This document shows positions 42,151-50,405 of a DNA stretch of 64,000 bases, piece by piece. The stretch's first letter is position 1, and each line of letters opens with the position of its first letter. The position numbers and the translations under genes were made by a program. The stretch covers positions 3,224,001 to 3,288,000 of the forward strand of contig OZ257155.1 of assembly GCA_965279355.1 (NCBI GenBank), in the 5' to 3' direction. The notes beneath the pieces were generated by a model. That model made no database searches, had not been told where the DNA came from, and saw nothing but the letters and a program-made list of their open reading frames with translations. Source of the DNA: G965279355 sp965279355 (GTDB lineage Bacteria; Pseudomonadota; Alphaproteobacteria; CACIAM-22H2).

Positions 42151-42195
42151 GAAAAAGGCCGCCGGAGATCCGTAAAACGGGATATCCGGCGGCCT
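42151..42195 (-). terminator. Intercistronic terminator between receptor gene and livHMGF
   Basis: Read on the minus strand, AGGCCGCCGGA and TCCGGCGGCCT form a perfect 11-bp stem with further pairing inside, followed by TTTTTC. It lies after the receptor stop (42210) and before the livH start (42111). It would let the receptor be made in excess over the membrane complex. Confidence 0.85.
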
Positions 42196-42209
42196 GACTT
42201 TAAGAACGC

Positions 42210-43400
42210 TTACCGGTTGGCGTTCGCCGGGTTCCAGGGGTCGCGCACCATCGGAATGGTGTCGAATTCCACGTTGGCCAGCACCCCATTCACCTTCTCG
42301 ACCCGACGCACGTATTCGTTCTGCACGATGTCGCGTGTCTGGGCGTCGATCATGATCGGGCCGCGCGGGCTCTGTTCGTAACGCCAGCCCTTCAGCACCT
42401 CCATCGACTTTTCGCCGGTGACCTTGCCCTTCTGCTCGCGGATGGCATGCCAGATGGCCGCCATGGCGTCGTACTGACCGACAGCCGGGAAGGCGGGCCA
42501 GGCATTCTGGCCGTAGTCGCGCTTCCAGGCCTGCACGAACGCCTGGTTCGCCGGCCGCGCTCCAGCCGCCGAGTAATGGTGCGTCGTGATGACGCCCAGG
42601 GCGACGTCGCCCATGTTCGGCAACTCTTCGTCGGTGGTGATGTCGCCGGGCCCGATCAGCTTGATGCCGGCCTGACCGAGGCCGAGATCGCCGAACGCCT
42701 TCATGATGCCCGTCGCCTGCACGCCCGCTGGCACGAAGACGAACAGCGCATCCGGGCGGGCATCCCGGACCTTCTGCATGAACGGCGCGAAATCCTGCGT
42801 CGCGAGCGGCATGCGCACCGACTCCACGATCGTACCGCCGCCTTCGGTGAAGCCCTTGGTGAAGGCGACCTGCGCATCGTGGCCGGGTCCAAAATCGGAG
42901 ACCAGGACGTAGGACTTCTTCATGTTGTTCTTGGCCGCCCAGGTGCCCATCGGCAGCGACGACTGCCACAGCGTGAACGACACGCGGGCCACATAGGGCG
43001 AGGTGTTGATGATCGCCGAAGTGCCGGCGTTGGCAATGATGAACGGCACTTTCGCTTCGCCCACCAGCGGGCCGATGGCCATCGCGTTCGGCGTCCAGAT
43101 CACCCCGGTGATGAAGTCAACGCGGTCGCGGGTGATGAGCTCGGTCGCGAGGCGCTTGGCGACTTCCGGGTTGGGACCTGTGTCGTCGCGGCGAATAATT
43201 TCAACCTTCACGCCGGCCGGCAGGTTCTTTTCCTGCTCCTTCATCCACAATTTGACGGCCTGGTCCATCATCGCGCCGACCGAAGCATTCTGGCCGGTGA
43301 ACGAGGTGATAAAGCCGATTTTGATGGTCTGGGCGCTGGCGCCGGCCAGCGGCAGGACCGCCAGCGATGCGGCCACTGCAATCGATTTCAAAAGCTTCAA
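42210..43400 (-). CDS. Liv-type periplasmic binding protein
   Basis: 396 residues with a signal peptide (LKSIAVAASLAVLPLAGASAQ). The type I periplasmic fold is shown by IKIGFITSFTGQNASVGAMMDQAVKLW and FIIANAGTSAIINTSPYVAR, and later VLVSDFGPGHDAQVAF. It should deliver substrate to LivHMGF encoded downstream. It has an unusually long stretch around the hinge. The ligand is probably an aromatic or amide compound, judged only from the neighbours. Confidence 0.92.
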   Translation of the reverse strand: MKLLKSIAVAASLAVLPLAGASAQTIKIGFITSFTGQNASVGAMMDQAVKLWMKEQEKNLPAGVKVEIIRRDDTGPNPEVAKRLATELITRDRVDFITGVIWTPNAMAIGPLVGEAKVPFIIANAGTSAIINTSPYVARVSFTLWQSSLPMGTWAAKNNMKKSYVLVSDFGPGHDAQVAFTKGFTEGGGTIVESVRMPLATQDFAPFMQKVRDARPDALFVFVPAGVQATGIMKAFGDLGLGQAGIKLIGPGDITTDEELPNMGDVALGVITTHHYSAAGARPANQAFVQAWKRDYGQNAWPAFPAVGQYDAMAAIWHAIREQKGKVTGEKSMEVLKGWRYEQSPRGPIMIDAQTRDIVQNEYVRRVEKVNGVLANVEFDTIPMVRDPWNPANANR

Positions 43401-43613
43401 GGAAACCTCCCCTCAATTGTTAACTCACTGGCTGGACTCTGTTTTAGAAAAGTTCCAGCTTTGCGGCGACGATATTACCGTAGCCTGCCCACCGGCAAGT
43501 CAATTTGTGCGCTGGCGCCAAATTCCGAAGGCGGCGGCGGTCATTTCGACGGCGGCTCCGGTCTCGGGTATACCGTCCGGCTAAGGGATAGCAAACCAAA
43601 GGGGGAGGACGCT

Positions 43614-44627
43614 GTGAGTGCCGCACTGAAAGCCAAAAGGACGATCCGACGCATGGCGTCTGCCGTGGTTCTGGCCACGGTCGGCCTTGTGCCCTGGTCG
43701 GTATCCGGGGCGTCGGCCCAGACGGGTGGATATCCGACCAAACCGGTCAGGATCGTCGTGCCGTTCACGCCGGGTGGCACCACCGACATCCTGGCGCGCG
43801 AACTGAGCCAGAAACTCTTCGCAGCACTCGGCCAGACGTTCGTCATCGACAATCGGCCGGGTGCGGGAGGGTCGATCGGCGCGGAAATCGCCGCCCGCGC
43901 CGAGCCGAATGGCTACACCGTGCTGATGGGTCACATCGGGACGCTGGCCGTCAATCCGACGATCTACCCCAAGCTGGCCTATGACCCCGTCAAGGACTTC
44001 GCCCCGGTCGCCTGGGTCGCGCGGGTTCCCAACGTGCTGGTTGTCCATCCTTCGGTGCCGGCCAACACCGTCGCCGAACTCGTGGCTTACGCCCGGAGCA
44101 AGCCGGACAGCGTCAACTATGGCTCCGGCGGAAACGGAAGTGCCGCGCATCTCGCCAGCGAATATCTGAAATACGTCAGCAAGGCGCCGATGACGCATGT
44201 GCCGTATCGCGGGACAGCCCCCTTTGTGACCGACCTTGTTGCCGGCGAAATTCAGGTAGGGTTCACCGGCGCGCCTGCGGTCATGACAATGGTTCGGGCC
44301 GGGAAATTGCGGGCCCTCGCCATTTCGAGTCCGACGCGGATGCCGGCGTTTCCGGAACTGCCGAGCGTCGCCGAAGGCGGGTTTCCCGGCTTCGAAGCCG
44401 ATCAGTGGTACGGCATCGTTGCCCCGGCCGGCACGCCGCGTGAGATCGTTCTTCGCCTCAATGCCGAAATCAACAAGGCGATGACTTCACCCGAACTGAA
44501 GGCCCGGCTTGAGCAGGAGGGTGCTGTCCCCATCGCGACAACCCCGGAAGCCTATGGCGACCTGATCAAAAGCGAGATCGCGCGCTGGCGCCCGGTCCTC
44601 CAGGCGGCCAACGTCAAAGCCGACTAA
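43614..44627 (+). CDS. Tripartite tricarboxylate (Bug/TctC) receptor
   Basis: 337 residues from GTG 43614 behind GGGGGAGG (ATG 43653 is an alternative). A signal peptide ends near SGASAQ. Bug motifs: YPTKPVRIVVPFTPGGTTD, FVIDNRPGAGGSIGAEIA, YDPVKDFAPVAWVA and THVPYRGTAPFVTDLVAGEI. It is the most canonical of the four Bug proteins here. It is divergent from the Liv receptor gene and lies ahead of the FAH-family gene, so it may import a related acid. No TctAB nearby. Confidence 0.93.
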   Translation: MSAALKAKRTIRRMASAVVLATVGLVPWSVSGASAQTGGYPTKPVRIVVPFTPGGTTDILARELSQKLFAALGQTFVIDNRPGAGGSIGAEIAARAEPNGYTVLMGHIGTLAVNPTIYPKLAYDPVKDFAPVAWVARVPNVLVVHPSVPANTVAELVAYARSKPDSVNYGSGGNGSAAHLASEYLKYVSKAPMTHVPYRGTAPFVTDLVAGEIQVGFTGAPAVMTMVRAGKLRALAISSPTRMPAFPELPSVAEGGFPGFEADQWYGIVAPAGTPREIVLRLNAEINKAMTSPELKARLEQEGAVPIATTPEAYGDLIKSEIARWRPVLQAANVKAD

Positions 44628-44765
44628 GACAGGTCAGCGCGAGATATTCGGCTTCTTTTTTCAGGCCCGCCGCCCGCTTGCGCAGGCGCCTGCAACCCTG
44701 TAATTGAGGCGGCGGTTTATCAAACCCGGAGGTTGTTCTTCGGGTGGGGGAAGGACGTAAAAACC

Positions 44766-45614
44766 ATGAAGTTTGTGAGCTTTATTTATCAGAAAAAGCC
44801 GAGCTACGGGGTCGTGGTCGGTGATGGCGTGGTCGACCTCGGGAAGAAATTCGGCAAGAAGTACCCGACGCTGCGCACGGCCATGCTCGACGGCAAGCTG
44901 AACGCACTGAAGGCGTACGCCAAGGGCAAGAAGCCGACCATTCCGCTGAAGAAGATCCAGTACCTGCCGGTCATCCCGGACTCGCCGCAGATCATCTGCA
45001 TCGGTCTGAACTATCGCGAGCACCGCGCCGAGACCGGCCGTCCGGACACCGTCCACCCCACCATCTTCAACCGCTGGGCCTCGGGCCAGGTCGGCCACGA
45101 GCAGCCGGTCATCAAGCCGAAGGAATCCGAGCGTCTGGACTGGGAAGGCGAAGTCGCCGTGATCATCGGCAAGGCCGGCCGCCGCATCCCGCGCGAAAAG
45201 GCGATGTCCTATGTGGCGGGTTACTCCTGCTACAACGACGTCAGCGTCCGCGACTGGCAGCGCCACACCACGCAGTTCCTGCCCGGCAAGAACTTCTACG
45301 GCACCGGCCCGTTCGGCCCGTGGATGGTCACGACGGACGAACTCAAGGACATCACCAAGCAGCGCCTCACCACCAAGGTCAACGGTGTGATCAAGCAGCA
45401 GGCGACTGTCGACATGATGATCTTCGACATCCCTGACCAGATTGCCTACATCTCCACGTTCATGCCGCTGTATCCCGGTGACGTCATCGTCACCGGTACG
45501 CCGGGTGGCGTCGGTAACGCGCGCAATCCTCCGGAATACATGAAGGTCGGCGACACGGTGGAAATCGAAGTCACCGGCGTCGGCGTCCTGCGCAACGTCA
45601 TCAAGGAAGGCTGA
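44766..45614 (+). CDS. Fumarylacetoacetate hydrolase-family enzyme
   Basis: 282 residues from ATG 44766 with GGGGAAGGA upstream. The family metal site is present: LDWEGEVAVIIG (E-x-E) and CYNDVSVRDWQ (Asp), with ICIGLNYREH at the entrance of the fold and VTGTPGGVG near the end. Members hydrolyse or decarboxylate ring-cleavage products such as fumarylpyruvate or 2-hydroxyhepta-2,4-diene-dioate. Gentisate dioxygenase lies 4 kb away, so fumarylpyruvate hydrolase is a natural guess. A strong terminator follows 20 bases after the stop. Confidence 0.9.
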   Translation: MKFVSFIYQKKPSYGVVVGDGVVDLGKKFGKKYPTLRTAMLDGKLNALKAYAKGKKPTIPLKKIQYLPVIPDSPQIICIGLNYREHRAETGRPDTVHPTIFNRWASGQVGHEQPVIKPKESERLDWEGEVAVIIGKAGRRIPREKAMSYVAGYSCYNDVSVRDWQRHTTQFLPGKNFYGTGPFGPWMVTTDELKDITKQRLTTKVNGVIKQQATVDMMIFDIPDQIAYISTFMPLYPGDVIVTGTPGGVGNARNPPEYMKVGDTVEIEVTGVGVLRNVIKEG

Positions 45615-45634
45615 TTCAGCTTTTCCAGGTTAGA

Positions 45635-45666
45635 CCCCGGCCGGATTTCTCCGGCCGGGGTTTTTT
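45635..45666 (+). terminator. Rho-independent terminator after FAH-family gene
   Basis: CCCCGGCCGG / CCGGCCGGGG stem with loop ATTTCT, followed by TTTTTT. It ends the FAH-family transcript 15 bases before the MFS gene. Confidence 0.95.
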
Positions 45667-45681
45667 ATTGTCTGAGCCTGT

Positions 45682-46911
45682 ATGACGGCGAACACGGCCG
45701 GTCCTTTTTCTCCCGCACCTACGCACTGGACGGTCGTTGCCCTGACGATTGCGGCCGGCGTGGTGACGGCGTTCCAGCTCGGCAAGGTCGCGGTCGCGCT
45801 GGGCGATCTCAGGGTCGATCTCGGCTTCGGCCTCGTGGTCGCCGGCTGGGTCATCTCGATCTTCAACCTGATCGGTGTCGCCGGCGGCATGCCGGCGGCC
45901 TCGATCGTCGGCCGCTTCGGCGATCTGCGGTCCGCGGTGGGCGGGCTGGTGGCGATCGGGATCGGCTCGCTGGCCGGCGCGTTTGCCATTGATGCGACAA
46001 CCCTGTTGGTGTCGCGTTTCTTCGAAGGCATCGGGGCGTTGATGCTGCTGATTGCCGGGCCGTCGCTGGTGCAGAGGCACACGGCGCCAGCGAACCAGAA
46101 GCTCGCTTTCGGCATCTGGGCCTCCTACATGGGCGTCGGTCAGGCCGTCATGATGCTGCTGGCGCCGATGATTCTCGCCGTCACCGGCGGCTGGCGCGGG
46201 CTGTGGCTGTTCAATTCCGCGCTCCTGCTGCTGGTCGCACTGGCCCTGGGTCTTGCTGCGCGGGCAGCCAGCGTGCCGCCGCCGCCGCGCCGCTCGATCG
46301 CCATCGGACCTCTCCTGCAGGATGTGCGGGACACCATGCGGGCGCCCGGGCCGATTGCGTTGGCGATCTGTTTTGGTACGTATGCCTGCAACTATCTGGT
46401 GATTGTCGGCTTCCTGCCAACGATCTTCACCGAACTGAATCTCAGCGCCGAGACAGCGGCGAGCCTTACCGCCTTTGCCGCCCTCGCCAATGGTGTCGGC
46501 AATATCGCCGGCGGCGCCTTGATGCAGCGCGGCATCGCGCGCTGGATGCTGCTGACCGTGTCGCATCTGGTCGTGGCCGTACTGAGCTTTGCCATTTTCT
46601 CCGACGCTCTTACTGTCGAACTGCGCGTCGCCGCCTGCATGGTGGCGATGGGTGTGGCCGGCGTCCTGCCGGGGTCGATCATCAGTGGCATCGCACTTCA
46701 TGCGCCCAAACCGCATTTGGGCCCGATGACCAACGGCTTGATCATCCATGGCGTCAGCCTGGGGCAGGTGGTCGGGCCGCCGTCCGCCGCCGCTGTGGCC
46801 ACGGTGACCGGTGGTTGGGTATGGTCGCCGCTGGTGCTGGTCACGTCGGCAGCGATCGGGCTGGGCACGGTGTGGTGGATCCGCAGTCTCGAACGGAACA
46901 AAATCAGGTGA
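45682..46911 (+). CDS. MFS transporter
   Basis: 409 residues, twelve predicted helices. The loop between helices 2 and 3 is GRFGDLRSAVGG, a variant of the MFS motif. The last loop and terminal helices look normal. Unusual start (MTANTAGPFSPAPTHW) with no clear ribosome site because the terminator T tract lies 15 bases upstream. Substrate unknown; may export or import an aromatic or organic acid. The thioesterase gene follows by ten bases. Confidence 0.88.
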   Translation: MTANTAGPFSPAPTHWTVVALTIAAGVVTAFQLGKVAVALGDLRVDLGFGLVVAGWVISIFNLIGVAGGMPAASIVGRFGDLRSAVGGLVAIGIGSLAGAFAIDATTLLVSRFFEGIGALMLLIAGPSLVQRHTAPANQKLAFGIWASYMGVGQAVMMLLAPMILAVTGGWRGLWLFNSALLLLVALALGLAARAASVPPPPRRSIAIGPLLQDVRDTMRAPGPIALAICFGTYACNYLVIVGFLPTIFTELNLSAETAASLTAFAALANGVGNIAGGALMQRGIARWMLLTVSHLVVAVLSFAIFSDALTVELRVAACMVAMGVAGVLPGSIISGIALHAPKPHLGPMTNGLIIHGVSLGQVVGPPSAAAVATVTGGWVWSPLVLVTSAAIGLGTVWWIRSLERNKIR

Positions 46912-46921
46912 GGGGACGACA

Positions 46922-47338
46922 ATGGTTGTGAACCGCTATCAATGCCGGGTTCAGTGGGGCGATTGCGATCCCGCCGATATCGTCTTCTATCCGAACTATT
47001 TCGCCTGGTTCGACGAGGCGACGTGGGCCCTGTTCGAAAGCGTCGGCCTGTCGCGGAAAATCCTCAAGGAAGAGCATCGGTTCGCCGGCGCGCCGCTGCT
47101 GGAAGCCAAGTCGAAATTCCTGCTGCCGTCGCGGTTCCAGGACGAGCTGATGATCGAGAGCCATGTGGCCGTAATGCGGGAAAAGACCCTGGATATCGTC
47201 CATCGGGTGATGAATGGCGGCAAACTGGCCGTCGAGGGCCAGGAGACCCGGGCCTGGTGCGAGCCGCATCCCGAGGACCCGAAACGCCTGAAGGCGCAGC
47301 CGATTCCGCAGGCCATCGTCGAAAAACTCAAGGGTTAG
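46922..47338 (+). CDS. Hotdog-fold acyl-CoA thioesterase (4-hydroxybenzoyl-CoA type)
   Basis: 138 residues from ATG 46922. The hotdog motif VQWGDCDPADIVFYPNYFAWFDEA carries the catalytic Asp (DPAD) typical of 4-hydroxybenzoyl-CoA thioesterases. It would hydrolyse aromatic acyl-CoA esters. It lies ten bases after the MFS gene and 53 bases ahead of the semialdehyde dehydrogenase gene, so the three are probably one transcript. Ordinary length. Confidence 0.9.
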   Translation: MVVNRYQCRVQWGDCDPADIVFYPNYFAWFDEATWALFESVGLSRKILKEEHRFAGAPLLEAKSKFLLPSRFQDELMIESHVAVMREKTLDIVHRVMNGGKLAVEGQETRAWCEPHPEDPKRLKAQPIPQAIVEKLKG

Positions 47339-47391
47339 GGTCCGATTGGAGTGTCTGGCCCCGGCGGGCTTGAGTATGAAAAGGAAAACCC

Positions 47392-48855
47392 ATGCGCAAT
47401 CTTCCTGAAACCAAGTGCTTCATTGACGGTCAGTACGTCGCCACGGGCAAGACGTTCGAGAACCGCAACCCGATCAACGACGAGGTGGTCAGCCTCGTCC
47501 ATGAGGGCGGCAAGGCGGAGATTGACCGCGCGGTCGAAGCGGCACGCAAGGCACTGAAGGGCCCCTGGGGCAAGATGCCGCAGGCGGATCGCATCGCGAT
47601 CCTTCGCAAGGTGGCGGCCGGCATCAACAAGCGCTTCGACGAGTTCCTCAAGGCCGAGATCGCCGACACCGGCAAGCCAGAGGATATGTGTTCGCACCTC
47701 GATATCCCGCGTGGCGCGGCTAACTTCAACGCGTTCGCCGACATGCTGGCGGGGGCCTCGACCGAAACGTTCCGCATGGACACGCCTGATGGCCGCGGCG
47801 CCGTGAACTACGCGATCCGCACGCCGCGCGGCGTCATCGCCGTGATCTGCCCGTGGAACCTGCCGCTGCTGCTGATGACGTGGAAGGTTGCGCCGGCCCT
47901 GGCGTGCGGCAACACCGTCGTCGTGAAGCCGTCGGAAGAAACCCCGAGCACGGCGGCCCTTCTTGGCGAAGTGATGAACGAAGCGGGCGTGCCGCCCGGC
48001 GTCTACAACGTCGTGCATGGCTTCGGCCCGGACTCCGCTGGGGAATACCTGACCCAACATCCCGGCGTGAACGGCATCACGTTCACCGGTGAGACGCGCA
48101 CCGGCGAAGCAATCATGAAGACGGCAGCCAATGGCGTGCGTCCGGTCTCGTTCGAGTTGGGCGGCAAGAACGCCGGTCTCGTCTTCGCCGACTGCGATTT
48201 CAACGAGGCGATCGCCGGCACCGTGCGCTCGGCCTTCATGAATTGCGGCCAGGTGTGCCTTGGCACCGAGCGGCTCTATGTCGAGCGGCCAATCTTTGAC
48301 CGCTTCGTCGAGGAGCTGGCGAAGAAGGCCAAGGCGCAGAAACCCGGCGATCCTTACGACAAGGCGACGACGCTGGGGCCGCTGATCAGCAAGGAACATC
48401 AGCGCAAGGTGAAGAGCTATTACGACAGGGCCAAGGCTGAAGGGGCGACCATCGTTGCCGGCGGCGGGATCCCCGATATGCCGGGCGCGCTGGCCAAGGG
48501 TGCGTGGATCGAGCCCACCATCTGGACCGGCTTGCCCGAGACCTCGGCGATCGTGCGCGAGGAAATCTTCGGGCCTTGCGTCCACATTCAGCCCTTCGAC
48601 AAGGAAGAAGAGGCGATCACCCTGGCCAACGACACGCCCTATGGTCTGGCGACCTCGATCTGGACCCGCGACCTCGCGCGCGCGCATCGCGTCTCCTCGC
48701 AGATCGAGGTCGGTATCGCCTGGGTGAATTCGTGGTTCCTGCGCGACCTGCGTACGCCCTTCGGCGGCGCGAAGCAGTCGGGCATCGGCCGCGAGGGCGG
48801 CGAACACAGCTTTGAGTTCTATACGGAGACCCGCAACGTCTGCGTGAAGCTCTAA
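47392..48855 (+). CDS. Semialdehyde dehydrogenase (2-hydroxymuconic/2-aminomuconic type)
   Basis: 487 residues, NAD-dependent aldehyde dehydrogenase. General base E255 in SFELGGKNAG and nucleophile C289 in MNCGQVCLGTERLYV are visible, with FTGETRTGEAIM for cofactor binding. The GGKNAG and GQVCLGTERLYV signatures match 2-hydroxymuconic and 2-aminomuconic 6-semialdehyde dehydrogenases. With 3-hydroxyanthranilate dioxygenase in the same region, the 2-aminomuconic role is attractive, though the intermediate decarboxylase is not seen in the window. Confidence 0.9.
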   Translation: MRNLPETKCFIDGQYVATGKTFENRNPINDEVVSLVHEGGKAEIDRAVEAARKALKGPWGKMPQADRIAILRKVAAGINKRFDEFLKAEIADTGKPEDMCSHLDIPRGAANFNAFADMLAGASTETFRMDTPDGRGAVNYAIRTPRGVIAVICPWNLPLLLMTWKVAPALACGNTVVVKPSEETPSTAALLGEVMNEAGVPPGVYNVVHGFGPDSAGEYLTQHPGVNGITFTGETRTGEAIMKTAANGVRPVSFELGGKNAGLVFADCDFNEAIAGTVRSAFMNCGQVCLGTERLYVERPIFDRFVEELAKKAKAQKPGDPYDKATTLGPLISKEHQRKVKSYYDRAKAEGATIVAGGGIPDMPGALAKGAWIEPTIWTGLPETSAIVREEIFGPCVHIQPFDKEEEAITLANDTPYGLATSIWTRDLARAHRVSSQIEVGIAWVNSWFLRDLRTPFGGAKQSGIGREGGEHSFEFYTETRNVCVKL

Positions 48856-48871
48856 CAGGCGCCTAAAAACG

Positions 48872-48906
48872 AAACGCCCGAGTGGAGAAATCCACCCGGG
48901 CGTTTT
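48872..48906. terminator. Rho-independent terminator with GAAA tetraloop
   Basis: A 15-bp stem (one mismatch) from AAACGCCCGAGTGGA and TCCACCCGGGCGTTT with loop GAAA, followed by TTTT. It lies between the dehydrogenase gene and the convergent small gene at 48929. Confidence 0.92.
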
Positions 48907-48928
48907 GCATTTCAGGCCGCGCGAATGG

Positions 48929-49261
48929 TCAGATCACGTCTTCTTCGTCACTCACCAGTCCCGACTGATCGCGGAACTTGCGGCGCAGGCTGCCGCGGCG
49001 GAGCAGCTTTTCCTGCGCCTGCTCAGGCAGGTCGGTCAGCAGGATGACGTTCTTCTGCAGAAGCACACCGATCAGATCCTCGATGACGCGGACGAATTCG
49101 AGGTCGGCGCGCAGCAGGTCGAAGTAGGACGTCGCGCCCTTGTACTGCAGATAGGCGACGACATCGGGATGATCGTCGGGGATCTCCTGCGTCGCGCCGT
49201 CGCTCGGACGGTCGACGATCGCCAGGATCTGTCCCTTGTTGTCGCGGATGACGTGCGGCAT
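48929..49261 (-). CDS. Conserved-looking small protein next to gentisate dioxygenase
   Basis: 110 residues. The N-terminal half has VIRDNKGQILAIVDRPSDGA, the second half is helical (YFDLLRADLEFVRVIEDLIGVLLQKNVILLTDLP) and the C-terminus is charged (RRKFRDQSGLVSDEEDVI). This pattern is seen in widespread proteobacterial proteins that databases mislabel as tryptophan synthase beta-like. No catalytic motif. It starts 19 bases after the gentisate dioxygenase stop on the same strand. Confidence 0.8.
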   Translation of the reverse strand: MPHVIRDNKGQILAIVDRPSDGATQEIPDDHPDVVAYLQYKGATSYFDLLRADLEFVRVIEDLIGVLLQKNVILLTDLPEQAQEKLLRRGSLRRKFRDQSGLVSDEEDVI

Positions 49262-49280
49262 GAGCCCTCTCGATTTGCCC

Positions 49281-50378
49281 TTAGGCGGCGCGACCGCCGG
49301 GCTGGTTGCCGCGCATCTCGCGCCACAGGCCGAGCTTCACCTGTGCCGGACGGTCGGAGAAGCTGAACAGTACTGCGTCCTCGTCGGCTTCGTGACGGAC
49401 CCAGCACCAGCTTGGCGCCACGATGATATCGCGCGGGCCCCAGCTGTAGACGATTTCCTTGCCGTCATAGCCGGTGACGATCGTGCGGCCTTTGCCCTCG
49501 ACGACTGAAAAGCCCATGCCGTCGGTCGAGCGATACGGCACCGTCTTGAATCCCTTGGGCAGCAGCTGCATGAACGTGCCGATGGTCGGCATCGCTGAAC
49601 TGCCGTCCACGGGATTGACGAACTGCAGCTTCAGACCATGGCAGGGATCCCATTCATTGGTCCGCCGCATCGTCTCGAGCGCTTCGCGGGTGCGCGTGTA
49701 GGGATAGTTGAACACCGGCGAGGTGATCGACTTCGCTTCGTAGCCGACCGGCAGCATGCCCGAACCGAAGCGCGCGAGTGAGTCACCGGACGGCCGGCCG
49801 ACGATCTGTTTCTCGCCAGCATGCGGCTCGGCGAACTGTGCGTCGAACAGCGCCACGATTTGCACGTCGAGCACGTCCATCCACACCATCGGCACGTTGC
49901 TCTCGTTGCCGTGGTCGTGGAAGGTCCAGGACGGCGTGATCACGAAATCGCCGGGCTGCATGACGGTCTTCTCGCCGTCGACGGCGGTGTAGGCACCGTT
50001 GCCCTCGACGATGAAGCGCAGGGCCGACTGCGAATGGCGGTGCGCGCGGGCGACCTCGCCCGGCATGATCAGCTGCAGGCCGGCATAGAGCGAATTGGTG
50101 ATCTGCGACTTGCCGCGCAGTCCTGGATTCTCGAGCACCAGCACGCGGCGCTCGGCTTCGGCGGCGGTGATCAGCTTGCCGGCTTCGTAGATGTAGGGGC
50201 GGATGTCGTCATAGCGCCACATCGTCGGTTGGGCCGGCGAGCGCGGCTCCTTGATGACGAGGTTGTGCAGCACCTCCCACAGCGGCGCGAGGTTGCTCTT
50301 GTCGATCTTGCTGTAGAAAGCCTCACGCTCGGGGTTGCGGAGGGGGGCTGCGTGGGTCTGGCTGGCCTGCGTCGTCAT
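49281..50378 (-). CDS. gtdA: Gentisate 1,2-dioxygenase
   Basis: 365 residues, bicupin. The first cupin carries the iron-binding HRHSQSALRFIVEGNGAY (His-x-His) and HDHGNESNVP with a third His; PSWCWVRHEADEDAVLFSFSD belongs to the second cupin. Sequence and length fit gentisate dioxygenases, which open gentisate to maleylpyruvate. The FAH-family enzyme at 44766 could finish that route. No maleylpyruvate isomerase gene is visible. Strand is opposite to the semialdehyde dehydrogenase. Confidence 0.93.
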   Translation of the reverse strand: MTTQASQTHAAPLRNPEREAFYSKIDKSNLAPLWEVLHNLVIKEPRSPAQPTMWRYDDIRPYIYEAGKLITAAEAERRVLVLENPGLRGKSQITNSLYAGLQLIMPGEVARAHRHSQSALRFIVEGNGAYTAVDGEKTVMQPGDFVITPSWTFHDHGNESNVPMVWMDVLDVQIVALFDAQFAEPHAGEKQIVGRPSGDSLARFGSGMLPVGYEAKSITSPVFNYPYTRTREALETMRRTNEWDPCHGLKLQFVNPVDGSSAMPTIGTFMQLLPKGFKTVPYRSTDGMGFSVVEGKGRTIVTGYDGKEIVYSWGPRDIIVAPSWCWVRHEADEDAVLFSFSDRPAQVKLGLWREMRGNQPGGRAA

Positions 50379-50405
50379 GCGTAACTCCGGTGTTCTGACG
50401 CCAGC

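Noticed and set aside
42447..43613. Upstream plus-strand extension of the Bug receptor gene across the Liv receptor
   Set aside because: The sequence is a shadow of the minus-strand receptor; GTG 43614 with a strong ribosome site and signal peptide is the real start.
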